Source: Hesseltinella vesiculosa | Lineage: Eukaryota > Mucoromycota > Mucoromycetes > Mucorales > Cunninghamellaceae | NCBI GenBank assembly: GCA_002104935.1 | Contig: MCGT01000032.1 | Location: 248,001-312,000, forward strand | Direction: 5' to 3' | Length of the DNA stretch: 64,000 bases | In this document: in pieces, positions 9,926 to 20,894 of the stretch | Layout of the letters: each line of letters begins with the position of its first letter | Position numbering within the stretch: position 1 is the first letter of the stretch | Position numbers and translations under genes: made by a program | The notes under the pieces: model-generated | Told to the model about the DNA's origin: nothing | Database searches by the model: none | The model's input: the letters and a program-made list of their open reading frames with translations, nothing else

Positions 9926-10363
9926 AGTCGATTCACTCCAAATTTTGCACACGTGTTAAAAATGATGAGGATTGCCTACGATTAAAATTACAACACTCCC
10001 AGATAGCCGAGCGAAGGGCTAGAATACTGGCAAGCATGCGCTAGAAATGAAGGCGAAATAAATTTCGGAATTCTTGATTCTCCACCCGCGCATCTAAAGA
10101 GAAGAAGCGCTGGATCCATACCTAATAATATCTTGGTGTCATGGAAAGTACAACCACGTGGATGCTTGTTGCCAAAGAATGCATACATACAGTGGAGAAC
10201 GAGTTTGCGTGCGGAGAACGCATTTGCGTGCAACGGTGAAATGGGAAATCACAGTCTGTTTCGCTTCCTTGATTTGATTTGACCACGACGGACATTTTTG
10301 AAATCCCGTTCTCACTTCCTTTTCTTTTTATTTTTTTTTTTTCAGCTTTATTACAGTAGAAAC
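9926..10363. other. Intergenic upstream of EMP24-like gene
   Basis: No supported gene. It includes GTTTGCGTGC and TTTGCGTGCAACG near 10203-10230, the reverse complement of a GCACGCAAAC motif in repeat family 2, and a pyrimidine-rich stretch with TTCAG at 10322-10344 just before the start codon, which could be a 5' UTR intron acceptor. Confidence 0.35.
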
Positions 10364-11282
10364 ATGATGCATGGCGTATCCTTGGTTGCTACCTTTATGC
10401 TGCTACTGACCTTAGTCAGAGCGATCAGTATTGATATCAATGCTCATAGTGAAGAATGCTTTTTTGAATACATGGATGTTGGTGATAAACTCACCGTGTC
10501 TTATCAGGTACGTATATTTTCTCATCGTTTTTTTTAAACGTATTCACCAGAGAAACCTTTTTCCCTTCCCAATGTTTAGGTGGGCGAAGGTGGTAGCTTG
10601 GATGTTGATTTCATGGTAAACAATCAGATTCATTCACCTAAGGACAGGCATGGCCAGTAATGCAAATAGATGGCTGATGATGATTGTAGATTATGAACCC
10701 CAACAATGAAATGATCAAGAGCAACCCCCGAGAAGCCTCTGGTCATCATACTGTCGTTGCTCCATCCAAGGGCAAATATACCTACTGCTTCAGCAACCGC
10801 ATGTCTTCTATCCCAGCCAAGTCGGTCAACTTTAACGTGCACGACATGGAACATATTCAAGAATCAGCTCAAAGTAAGCCTGGACTCCCTTTTTTTTTTT
10901 GATTTGCTATCGTCACTGACATGATCTCTCTCTTTTCATTTTTTTTATTGTTGTTGTTTTTTCTTTTGTTACATCAAAATCAGAGGATATTGACCCCATT
11001 GAACGAGAAATCCGTGAATTGGCCGAAAGCATATTTGTGATCAAAGACGAACAAGAATACATCGTGGCTAGAGAGCGCCAGCATCGTGACAGTAAGTGAT
11101 GGCTAGATCTCTATAGGTTGCCCGAATAGGTTGCTCATGTTTTTATTTATTTCGCAGCTGCTGAAAGTACAAATGCTCGCGTCAAATGGTGGTCGATTGG
11201 TCAATTGTCTCTGCTGGTTGCTGTTTGCTTCTGGCAAGTCTTTTATCTTAAACGATTCTTCGAAGTAAAACGAGTTGTATAA
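10364..11282 (+). CDS. EMP24: p24-family ER-Golgi cargo receptor, Emp24/TMED2 type
   Basis: Type I membrane protein of COPII/COPI vesicles that helps sort cargo such as GPI-anchored proteins. Exons 10364-10507, 10580-10615, 10690-10873, 10984-11091 and 11158-11282 give 198 residues. Seen: signal peptide MMHGVSLVATFMLLLTLVRA, GOLD domain with paired Cys (ECFFEY and YTYCFSNR), a coiled-coil region, one C-terminal membrane helix (SLLVAVCFWQVFYL), and the cytosolic tail KRFFEVKRVV, which matches the p24-beta pattern (FF plus hydrophobic end). Two adjacent ATGs open the frame (10364, 10367); the first is used here. Confidence 0.9.
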
Positions 11283-11505
11283 TTCTCTTCCCTTGCCTAT
11301 ACTTATAATAAATGACGATAAAACCATGGCAATATAGGATATGAGAGTGCTACTGCGTACCCGCTGGTGACAGTGGATGTCGGTTCCAGCATGGCAGTGT
11401 AAAAATCAGTGGTCACGAAAAAAAAAAAAATTGACACTCCTCTGCCACGTAAGTCTTCTTTTCCTTCAGTTTCTTTCCTCCTTTTTATTTTATCTCTAAT
11501 CCCAA

Positions 11506-12495
11506 ATGTCTCGACGCTACGATTCAAGAACAACCATCTTTTCACCCGAAGGTATGTAAGAGGGAACAAGAGTGAGAACATGAGCTGGTTGACTCGCCCG
11601 TAATTAAAACAGTGATGCTGACGTCGCCCTCCTTTTTTGTATGACCTACTAGGCCGATTGCATCAAGTGGAATATGCCATGGAGGCTATTTCCCTAGCTG
11701 GTATTGCTTTGGGTGTACTTGCCACAGATGGCATCGTGCTTGCTGCTGAAAAGAAAGTAACCTCCAAGCTGTTGGAACAAAACACCAGTTCGGAAAAGAT
11801 TTACAAGCTAAACGAGTAACGTCGCGATTGATAACTTTGAATTGATAACTTTGACCAAAACTGATTTGCCTCTGGTCTATTTTTTCTTGTAGCAATGTGA
11901 TTTGTGGTGTTGCTGGTATCACAGCCGATGCTAACATTTTGATCAATTGGACACGAGCTAGCGCCCAACGATACCTGTTTTCTTACAATGAAGAAATCCC
12001 TGTGGAACAACTTGTACAACGATTATGTGACTTGAAGCAAGGGTACACGCAATACGGTGGTCTACGTCCATTTGGTGTATCCTTTATTTTTGCTGGCTAT
12101 GATGAACACTATGGTTTCCAGCTGTATCACTCGGACCCCTCGGGCAACTACAGCGGCTGGAATGCCACCTGCATTGGTGCCAACAATTCCAGTGCTCAAA
12201 GCATTCTCAAACAGGACTACAAGGATACAATGAATTTGGAAGAAGCCAAAGCTCTTGCCATCAAGGTGCTAAGCAAAACCATGGATAGCACATCCTTGAC
12301 CAGTGAAAAACGTACGTTTAAACCCTTCTCAACCTAAAATCACTCATTTTTTTTTTATATCACCTAGTGGAATTTGCCACCATTCAACTCAAGAATGGCA
12401 AAGTCAAGTACGATCTGTACAAACCAGATCAAATCGATGTGTTATTGAAAGCTCAGGTTGCCAACACCGAAAACCAAGACCAAACACAGTCTTAA
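11506..12495 (+). CDS. PRE9: 20S proteasome alpha subunit, PSMA4/Pre9 type
   Basis: Structural alpha-ring subunit of the 20S proteasome. Exons 11506-11551, 11653-11815, 11893-12311 and 12368-12495 give 251 residues, the typical length. It opens [18 protein letters not shown], followed by [13 protein letters not shown] (the proteasome alpha signature), and has [12 protein letters not shown] and a [11 protein letters not shown] segment. The start [16 protein letters not shown] is specific to the PSMA4 group. Intron phases are consistent at all joins. Confidence 0.94.
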
Positions 12496-12619
12496 GGCGT
12501 CGCTTGCAATAAAAATCAACCTTTCCATTTCAAAGAAAAAAAAACGGCCTCCATTTTTTTCATTTCTTTTTCTTTTTTTTTTTTTCCTACTCCCTATCAG
12601 TATAATTGCATGTGACTCA

Positions 12620-15600
12620 ATGGATCCTGACGATTCCAATGCAAAGCGGCAACGTGTCAGCAGAGCATGGTAAGTAAAAAGTGTATAGATAATAAATGAT
12701 AGAAAAAAAGACTAGTTCATTACGGTCATTAACTCCCTTCGACTTTGGGCTGTCCTTTTTTTTTTTTTTAAAAAAAAAAAAAAAACAGCGATTCATGTAG
12801 ACGGAAAAAAATCAAATGTGATGGCCTGCATCCTGTATGTAGTAACTGTGAGTCATTTACTTTGGAGTGTACCTATAAGGACTCTACTAAAAAGGTAAAA
12901 TGGTTTTGCAGGTTAGAGAAGAGAGCGACTCGAGTTTGGCAAAATGCTAAAAAAAAAAAAAAAAAAAAAATACTCACGTGTTGTAATGTACATATAGAGA
13001 GGCCCTCCCAAAGGGTACATTGAAGCCATTGAAAACCGATTGCATCGATTAGAATCTGTACTCAATGAAATTGCGCATTCAGACAATCCTATGGCTCAGC
13101 ACGTTTTGGACGAACTTAACACCCCTTTAGAAACGCCCACAGGCGAGCAAATTTTCAGCAAACCTCAACGTAGGAACGCCCAGGACAAAAGCCGTGTGTT
13201 CTTTTGGCAGCACCCAAACGTCCTAGCAAAGCCACGTGCGCAGTCACCTCCTCCCTCTTCGCCTGTCGGTCGACCTGCGTTATCTATTGGCAGCATCCTT
13301 GATACACCATTACAGGAACAGACCATATCCGCCCATAGTGCACCAAACAAACGTGGTCCAGATCATGCTCGTACCTCCAAGGATAACGATAGTAGCCATG
13401 GACAGCTTGCCATGGATGCGAATGGCCAATATCGGTACCTGGGCAAGGCTTCAGGCTTCTATCTCTTGCAAAACAGCCGTACCTACCATGACGGCGCCTT
13501 TCATTTGTCTGGCAGCACTCGCTCAGCCCCTGGCTTGCCTTCGCCTACCATGCAGCAGAAATCATCTTCAGTGGACCCGTTTGAGCTGCCTCCCTCTGAC
13601 CTGTCTACAGACTTGATTGTGGCCTATTTTGAACATTTTTACCCAATCCTTCCAATGTTTTACAAGCAACGCCTGTCATCGTCACTTGATGAACCAGCCA
13701 TGGCCATATCACCTCTTCTTCTCAATGCTATATATTGCCTTGCCTCCCGTGTTTCCAATGACCCGCGCGTCATTGCCGAACCTGGCAAACCCGAATCAGC
13801 TGGCGAACTCTATTTTGAACGAGCCAAACTTTTGCTGGACAACTACTATGACGTTCCAAGCATCTCCACCGTCCAAGCTCTGTTGCTCCTGGCTTGCCAT
13901 CAGCAAGGAACCATGAAATCGGCTCGTGCTTGGCTCTACGGTGGCCTCGTAATTGCAAGAAGAAGAAAATACGAGAAAAACGGAAATTCATTTTTATAAT
14001 GTTGTTTTACACTAGGCGTTTCGAATGGCATTGGATCTCGGCTTGAATCGCAATTGTGACCACTGGCACATCCCAGACGATGAAAAGGAGCGACGCAAGC
14101 GTGTATTTTGGTGCTGCTTTGTAATGGATCGCCTAGCCAGCGCCAATTACGGGCGTACGTCGACGTTTGAAGAAAGTGATTGTGATGTGCCCTTCCCTTT
14201 GGACGATGACGACGAGCCTTTATTCCCACCCTCCTTCGTTGATTACTCTGTTCCAACAGGTGGGCAAATGCTCATATTATCTCACTTGGTGCGAATCTGT
14301 GACATATTGGGCCATATCCTCAAAAATTTCTATTATGTGAAAGCATTTCAGCAACTTGACCTGCGAAGCATTGAACAGACGGTTGCCACACTCGACAGCC
14401 GCTTGGATCATTGGTTCCGGAACCTGCCACCTCTGATTCACATCCAGTTGGATACGATCCCTCACGATATGCCCGTATGTGCTTTGCATCTACATCTTGT
14501 TTACCACACCACACTCATCCTCTTGCATCGCCAATTTATTCCCAGCCATGACTGCACTTCACATCGTCACTGCTCTACCTCTAGCCAACTGTCCAGTGCT
14601 GACCATCGGTGCTGCTTGAATAGCGCCAAAGCCATCATGTCTCTGGCAAACCACATGTTGACTGCGGGTAAACTAAGGTACTGCGTCAACTCGGTGGTGT
14701 ATTATATGTTTACTGCTGGTATCATGTTCATCCATGAAGCCTCTAACAGCGACCCGCAATGCTCCTTTGATGCCAAGATGAACGTCAACAATATGATGCG
14801 CATCCTGGACACCTTGAGCACCACCTGGCCGTCGGCACGCCGCTGCAGCAATATCCTTGGTGAACTGGCTGGGGTGCGTGAATTGGATCTTCCCACGAGC
14901 GAAAACACTCTACGCCCCATTGTCCATAATCGACAGCAACAACAACCGACTCAGATTACTGACACCAAACCACCTCTCCCCCCTGTCGCCAACACCGATA
15001 TATCATCATTGTCTCCGACCAGTACAACGCCAGCACCGTCGCCCTTTTTAACCTCGGACACCCAAAGAAACCCCTTGGCTACCAAGGAGACCAATGATCT
15101 GTCTATGGATATCTTCACTGCCTTACCAACGTCTTCTGCGGCTGCCATGAACAGAAACGGTGCTTTAGTGCAAGGAGATACCGCCGACATGGATCCTTTT
15201 GCTGCTCCTGATTCAATTCCCACACCTTCATTCCAACGACACTTTGACCCGCTGGCTGCTGCCTTCTGGGGCATGCCACCTTCTTTGGATATGCAGGAGT
15301 GGAGCAACTATCTTGGTAGTCAATTGTCCTCGCCAGCGTATTCACAACAGCAGCAGTCTTCCCTACAGCCACCACTGGCGTCAACTTTCACATCTCAAAT
15401 CAACAAGATTGCCTCCTCTACACCTGCTTCTCCAACCTCAAGTGTCCCAACAGCTAGCGCCGGCAACAATGCAGCTTCACCTTACCTTATACCAACTCGG
15501 AATCTGATTCCTCCTTTGCAAGCTGCAACCCCGGCTGCAACCAGCTCGGCGCCAAAACCGCCGACGCGAACACATTTTGCTGTCACCAGCAAGCCGCATC

Positions 15601-15716
15601 ATAACTTAATCCATGGAGATGGCCATGTGGACGTACTTTCTGGGATGACCGTGCCTTTGGATATGAAAACTTACCCCCGCCAAGAATTGGCGACACTAAT
15701 CACATCGCATTTTTAG
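12620..15716 (+). CDS. Zn2Cys6 transcription factor with fungal-specific TF domain
   Basis: Likely sequence-specific transcriptional regulator. Exons 12620-12669, 12789-12894, 12998-13948 and 14016-15716 give 935 residues. The binuclear zinc cluster ACDSCRRKKIKCDGLHPVC... (six Cys, C-x2-C-x6-C-x6-C-x2-C-x6-C) is split by intron 1 at its first Cys and followed by a linker and short coiled coil (YIEAIENRLHRLESVL). The middle-homology domain spans roughly residues 230-560, with GLAFRMALDLGLNR and FWCCFVMDRLASANYGR. A Ser/Thr/Pro/Gln-rich tail follows. The frame ends at 15716, but a convincing continuation runs in another frame to 15829 (see findings). Target genes unknown. Confidence 0.88.
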
Positions 15717-15829
15717 GAGACCCCTCTGTCAATGACCTAGCCAATGCCCTGGGACAGGCTCCCTCATCCTCTGCCTCTAACAATAATAATTACTCTGAAA
15801 TGACAGTAGACTCTATGATTTACTATTAG
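15628..15829 (+). other. Out-of-frame continuation of the Zn2Cys6 gene 3' end
   Basis: From about 15628 the reading frame two bases downstream of the main one is open, reads as ordinary protein (for example PPPRIGDTNHIAFLGDPSV and MTVDSMIYY) and ends at a TAG at 15827-15829. No GT-AG intron of the right length joins the two frames. Either the gene carries a frameshift or the assembly has an indel here. Confidence 0.5.
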
Positions 15830-16176
15830 AATTTTTACCTTCGTCAGGTGTTCAGAGCATATTATCTGTTTCGCCGCATCAATATCAGCACAGGCAAAAT
15901 CAAACACCCGACTACGTTCGCATGCTTCCAAAGGAATGACGAAAAATATCGCAATAAACGAATATTATTTTTGAAAGCCTCATGGAGTCTTAGTACTTCA
16001 TTAAAGTGTTAGAACAACATGCCTGAATAACGCGGGAACAGCAAACAAGAGGAGAGAAAACTTTCCACTATGGCAAAAAAATAAAACGTCGTTACCAATC
16101 AGAACTTATGTTAAGTATTGGCTAAAGCACCGCTTACCAGATAAAAGCATTAAACGCGTTCTTACCAGAGTAGACG
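15830..16176. other. Intergenic between TF gene and Fanzor relic
   Basis: No gene supported. CTTACCAGA occurs twice, at about 16134 and 16162, just right of which the hairpin at 16177 begins. Confidence 0.35.
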
Positions 16177-16198
16177 GCAACCCTTTTTACAGGGTTGC
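16177..16198. other. Perfect hairpin 3' of the Fanzor-like gene
   Basis: GCAACCC and GGGTTGC form a 7-bp perfect stem around an 8-nt loop, 21 bases beyond the stop codon of the Fanzor-like gene. TnpB/Fanzor systems carry their guide RNA at this end of the gene, so this could be a remnant of such an RNA or of a transposon end. It could also be a simple terminator-like hairpin. Confidence 0.35.
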
Positions 16199-16218
16199 TT
16201 TGGGTAGTAAAAAAAAAG

Positions 16219-17845
16219 CTAAGCGGTGGGAGTGGTTGGGGGCGTCGGCGTGGGCAAAAGGCCAAGGGGCGTTGCTTGTTGACCAATGGAGACCAAGTTG
16301 CAGGCTGCCATGACATCCCGGTCGAAGATGACTGTGCAAGAAGGGCACCGCAGAAGTCCATAATCCTTGCTGCCATTGATGACAAGATTTTTAGTTGGGC
16401 CATGGCAGACAGAGCAGAGCTGCATGTAGAAAAAAGAAGTGAGCCACCTCGTTGCTGTTGACCTGCGTATTTTTTTTTTACTCACCCTGCTTGTTTTGAA
16501 CAGTAAGCTTTCCCCGTCGCTGCCGGTTTTCCAACTGATCAAACACCAGGGAAGACGAGCCAGGAAGTTGCTTTTTGAGCGGAGCGCGACCTTCCGGTCC
16601 TTGAGGCTATCACCAAAGAGTATGTGGAACTCGGGAAACTTTGTCACACCATGATGAAGACGTTTGCTTGGCTTCATTTGCGGTGCAGGTCTACAATGAA
16701 AATAATAATAATAATAATAATTAGCCCACCTGGGCCACCTGAAAACTGCGACGACTTGCCTCTTTTCTTCCATTTCATTGATCAAATCAATGCGGTGGTC
16801 ACAGTCCAGGTCGCGTTGGGTCCGCGAAGCTTGTGTAGATGTCATCATTGTGAGGGACCTGAGAGAGAGAGAAGTGAGTTTTCCTCCTTTGGTTCCTCCC
16901 TATTTTTAAAAACTTACACTGAGATCCGTGATGGCAAAGGAGAAACGAATAAACTCCTTGACCTTTTCTCAAAGTCCATCACCAAGCAATTGGAGTAAGC
17001 TGTGGCAAGCGTGGAAATGAAGGCTGCGGCCATCAGCAGGAATGAGAAGGGCTGCGTTGTCGAGCAGGTTCAAGCCTTGGTGGTCGTTGGGGTTGTAGGT
17101 GTTGTTCGGGTGGTCACGGACAAACTGGTTCCAGCGTGTCAGGAAGGTGGGAGGAAGGCTACGTAGTATGTGAGTGTTGGTGATCCCTGGTCGACGCGGG
17201 TGGCGGGGTTAGATGAGTTGCGAGACGGACAGGAGACCGTTCTGGCTAATCATGATGCTTTTAAAGTCAGACGGGTAGGTGAGAGCGAAATGATTGAGAA
17301 ATAGTTGGAGGCGGAAAAGGATGTTCTTGTTGCAGGTGCTAGTCGACTCTACGTTGCGCTTCAAAGCGAGCTTGAACGGATGCTGGACGGCATCTTCAAA
17401 GCTTTTTTTTTATGGTGTAGCGCTCACCACCTGGCATCCTTTCGTTGATGTAATCCTTCTTGTTCAGGCAATGGAAAGGGCAGAGACGGCTAGCTGACGA
17501 ACAGTACCCCATTTGGCCGCACGTGGCACGCGGTCCCACAGCATCAGGGTTTCGCTCATCTTCTTGGCGCTGCCGTCTCCCCTCGGCGCGATCGTTTTGT
17601 TCCTGTTGTTGGGCACGTCGTTGTGGAGTGGGCCCAGTTTCCCGTCCTACGAAGATGGGTAAAGAAAAAGACATGATGGAAGTGATGGATCACTAACGCT
17701 GACGATAGGGTTTTGCTTGTGACCAAACAGTATGGGTCTGTTCGGTGGTCATCCAAGTTTGATCCAACAGATCAGGCAACGCCCGGCGGAAATCTTCTTC
17801 AGGGATGCAGAGAGTTTCGTAGACGGCTTGGAGAAGCGATGGCAT
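16219..17845 (-). pseudogene. Degenerate Fanzor (eukaryotic TnpB-like nuclease) gene
   Basis: Relic of an RNA-guided RuvC-type nuclease. Blocks readable on the minus strand: 17845-17704 (starts MPSLLQAVYETLC), 17646-17428 (Cys-rich CGQMGYCSSASRLCPFHC), 17393-16918, 16858-16739, 16690-16486 and 16419-16219. The last encodes the diagnostic end: CSVC...CPSC zinc ribbon, then FDRDVMAACN, equivalent to the TnpB final RuvC aspartate motif (RD-x-NAA-N). FKTSR before the ribbon is joined to LCSVCH by a clean intron (GTGAGT...GCAG). Breaks: in-frame stops at 17211-17209 and 16971-16969, and frame changes between FGDS and FKTSR. No complete RuvC-I motif was found. Assignment to Fanzor rather than a bacterial-type OrfB rests on introns and architecture. 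Confidence 0.66.
16699..16722. repeat. (AAT)n microsatellite
   Basis: Seven to eight AAT units inside an intron of the Fanzor-like relic. Confidence 0.85.
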
Positions 17846-18016
17846 CAGGGAAAGAAAGGAAATGTGCAAAAATAAAAATAAAGAAAGAAGAGCCTAGATA
17901 AAAAAAAAGAATCGCGTGTTGCGGAAGATCAAACCATTGGCAATGCAGGTGAGAATGACCGCCAATCACACCCCTGACCCTTTTTTACTACGTTCCTTTC
18001 TTTTCAAATGATAAAA

Positions 18017-18281
18017 ATGAATCAGCATACCATCAAAGATAAAGGTAGCACCGTTTGTATCTCTATTGTTCATTATACTATCTTTCTTAGATAAAAGGAA
18101 GCCTGACATACCCAGCAAAAAGAGGCAAGCACAGCCAAGTAAGCCACGAGAAGTCAAGAGTAGCACCAATCACGGCAAAAAATTGGTTACTTCAGTGTCT
18201 TCACCATCTACCGTCCAAATCAAAGCGCTTGATTATCCAATCCCTTCGCAAGCAAGAGCCAAACGACCCCGCCATGATTAA
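18017..18281 (+). CDS. Small basic hypothetical protein
   Basis: Two exons, 18017-18044 and 18091-18281, join in frame to 72 residues, rich in Lys, Arg, Ser and Pro (KRKPDIPSKKRQAQPSKP; end ARAKRPRHD). It looks like a nuclear-type basic tail. No domain recognised. It could instead be the last exons of a longer gene whose upstream part is not visible. The intron has GTAGCA...CTTAG ends. Confidence 0.35.
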
Positions 18282-18767
18282 GCTTTCCCACGATGCTGAA
18301 CTAATGGATGGAAAACGCCTTGCTGTCACCAATCGCCCTCTGTCATTTTAATCTTCGTCATCCTCAGTAAAAAAAAATGCTCCAGGGCGAAAAAATTGCG
18401 TCTATCCATATCATTTTGTCTACTGTACGTCACGCTCCTCTCCCTGTGCCTTGTCATGTTTGTATATAATTCCAAGGTGGTATGGAAAGCTTCCGTTGTA
18501 GAAAGAAGCGACAAACCTGAAAGCGGATCATATTAGTGTGCTTAGAAGCGTATATGCGGCGAAATCTGTATTTTTTTTTTTTTTTTTGGTTTTTCTTTGC
18601 TTGGGTACTTTTAATGTCATGATTTCCGATCAGGTAAAAAGAAATAAAACAAAAGAAAGTCACTATGCCTTTATATTTGATGAAGGAGAGAGTTGAGGAT
18701 GAGCTTGGTGACTTTACTATGTATAATATGCTCTTTGTTTATTTATCGGTTTATGATTTAAACTTAG

Positions 18768-19842
18768 TGGCGATTCTCCAAAGAAGAACTTTTCGATACT
18801 CCAAGTATAGCTGATGGCCTCTCCTATGAGCAAGAACAAATGGATCGAACAAAAGGATGTGTTTACTTGATGTCCGTTGCCACTAGATTGAATTTGTAAG
18901 CGAGAAAAAAACATTGGTTCGTTTGATGAATTAACGCCTTCGATCCGTCCATTTCCACAGATCTCAACTGACGATTGCCACCGCCACAACCTACTTCCAC
19001 CGATTTTATATGCGACAATCCATGAAGCGATTCCACATTTACGTAAGCATAGAAGAGCGAAGAAGGAGAGGAGGTACTTATAATTTTTTATTATTTTTAT
19101 CTTCTCTCAGGATATGGCAGCAACGTGTCTGTATGTTGCCACCAAAGTAGAAGAAAGTACACGACGGATGAAGGATTTTATCAATGTGTGTGCCCAAAAG
19201 GCTTCCAAGAATGACAAGGTGTCCCTAGAAGAAAATTCCAAGGCAAGTCAGCTCTTTTTTTTTAGGCTGTTGATCGCATGATGGCTGACATTGTGCTATT
19301 TTCCTGTCGAGAATAGGATTTTATTCGGTGGAAAGATACCATGCTGATCAACGAAGTTGTCCTACTAGAAGTCCTATGCTTTGATTTAGCAGTGGAACAT
19401 CCTCAAAACTATTTAGCCAAATGGCTACCAAAATTCAATCGTAAAGGCAAATGAAATTGGTGAAACTGGTATCCTCAAACCTCACCTTTTTCTTTGCAGT
19501 GCCAAACTCGTTTGGACGAAAAATTTGGTCCCTTTTATACCAATGGTCAGTAAACATAGACAGGAGAGAAGGGATGCTTATTTGGCTTTTTTTTTTGGTG
19601 CTAGCTACGGATCACCATTGTGTGCGCTGCAATCTCCGGACAGTGTCGCTGCAGCTGTCATCCTTTTGGCTTCATATCTATACGGGGAACATTTGCCACA
19701 GTACTGGTGGGATCAAGTAGACTTAGATGGACCTACAGTGAATGGTAAGAAAGACATTTCGAAGTGCACAGAGTGAAAGAATTCACACCTTTTTTTCTAT
19801 TCAGATTTGGCAACCGACCTGCTGCAATACACATTCTCCTGA
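18768..19842 (+). CDS. Cyclin, cyclin K / Ctk2 / Pch1-like (first exon unresolved)
   Basis: Cyclin partner of a transcription-associated CDK. Exons 18768-18895, 18961-19042, 19111-19242, 19317-19440, 19500-19545, 19605-19744 and 19805-19842 join with consistent phases. The first cyclin box shows WRFSKEELFDTPS, SQLTIATATTYFHRFYMR and ATCLYVATKVEE; then RWKDTMLINEVVLLEVLCFDL; the second box has YGSPLCALQSPDSVAAAVILLASYL. These match the family of cyclin K, yeast Ctk2 and fission yeast Pch1. The start codon must lie upstream in a short exon that could not be fixed. The intron after 19242 uses a GC donor (AAG|GCAAGT). Confidence 0.82.
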
Positions 19843-20046
19843 TGGTGCTATCCAGCAACAAATACACTTTATTGAAATGAAAAAAATCGTAGCAAATTTC
19901 AAAAAAAAGGTTGCTGCAAACAAAAAGTGGAAATACAATGGGGTGGGTTAATATGGTTTCGCACCTGAAGAATAATACTGCATCATGCTCACAGAAAATT
20001 ACAAACAGTATAGTGTTTCCTATTCATGCTCTCAATTTAGAATTTT

Positions 20047-20439
20047 TTAATTCACGAATTGGTTAATTTCTTCAATGATATGCACTTGGGCTACAAGTTT
20101 TTTTTCAATTTGCTGTTTTTCTTTTTCGATGGCAGATACAAGACTCGGGTTGTAATTGTCGATTTTTGTGATGGCCAATGAGGTCAATGAGTTCCACTGG
20201 GTCAAATGAGGGTGCAAGAAGCAAAGGCCCATTGCCAGGAAGTAGCGGATGTCGTTTGGTTTGGTGGTTGCCGGGAATAACGGGTCAGTTGGAGGTCCAG
20301 GAGTTTGGGAGGGGGCCATGCACCAATCGGTCATTGAATGCTTTGGGGCTAGCAGGTGGTTTCAGCGAGAGTTTCTTTTTTTTTTCCTGACCTCTTTTGG
20401 CTTGTGTGTTTTTTCTATTGACTGGTTTAGATTTCTTGG
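20047..20439 (-). CDS. Unidentified protein with C-terminal coiled coil (5' end unresolved)
   Basis: Two exons are clear on the minus strand: 20439-20392 (KKSKPVNRKNTQAKR) and 20348-20047, joined by a 43-nt intron (GTCAGG...GCTAG). The last exon encodes MTDWCMAPSQTPGPP, IRYFLAMGLCFLHPHL and a heptad-like end (SAIEKEKQQIEKKLVAQVHI). An upstream first exon is expected before 20439 but its limits are ambiguous. No family recognised. The alternative frame in the overlap contains stops and looks non-coding. Confidence 0.5.
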
Positions 20440-20600
20440 CTAAAAAAAAAGTCAAGGCAGCCCTGCTCAACCCCTGTTTATAGCATTCTGTACCTTTTTT
20501 TTGGGTACTGATAGAAATAAATGAAAAAGATGAGTGATGTGTAATACGTGAGTTCTCCACTTTCTTTTAAACAGATCATCGGTAGGACCACGCTTTTAAA

Positions 20601-20894
20601 GTGCTACTGTATGATGTAAAAAAAAAAAAAAAAAGGAGAGGTGATTGGCCACGAGCTGGCTACGCAGAAGATGAACTCTTACTACAACGAACTTTTGAGT
20701 TCATTATTAGCGTAGTCTGTAAATGGGACAGTAAAAATATCGTTTTAAAAAAGAAAGAAGTATGGTCGATTACTTTTCTTTGGAGCCATGAAGAAGAAAC
20801 ATGGGCTGCGGTGACTTTTTTTCCTTTTTCCAAACATCCTGTTACTCGTTACCATAAACAAGTTGGTATGCAATGGCTCTCCATTTTATTTTAG
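20601..20894 (+). CDS. Hypothetical short reading frame, doubtful
   Basis: An open stretch of about 85 credible codons (GDWPRAGYAEDELLLQ... to stop at 20894) follows a poly-A run that cannot be genuine coding sequence. It may be an exon of a small divergent gene or chance. No domain recognised. Confidence 0.22.
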   Translation: MLLYDVKKKKKRRGDWPRAGYAEDELLLQRTFEFIISVVCKWDSKNIVLKKKEVWSITFLWSHEEETWAAVTFFPFSKHPVTRYHKQVGMQWLSILF

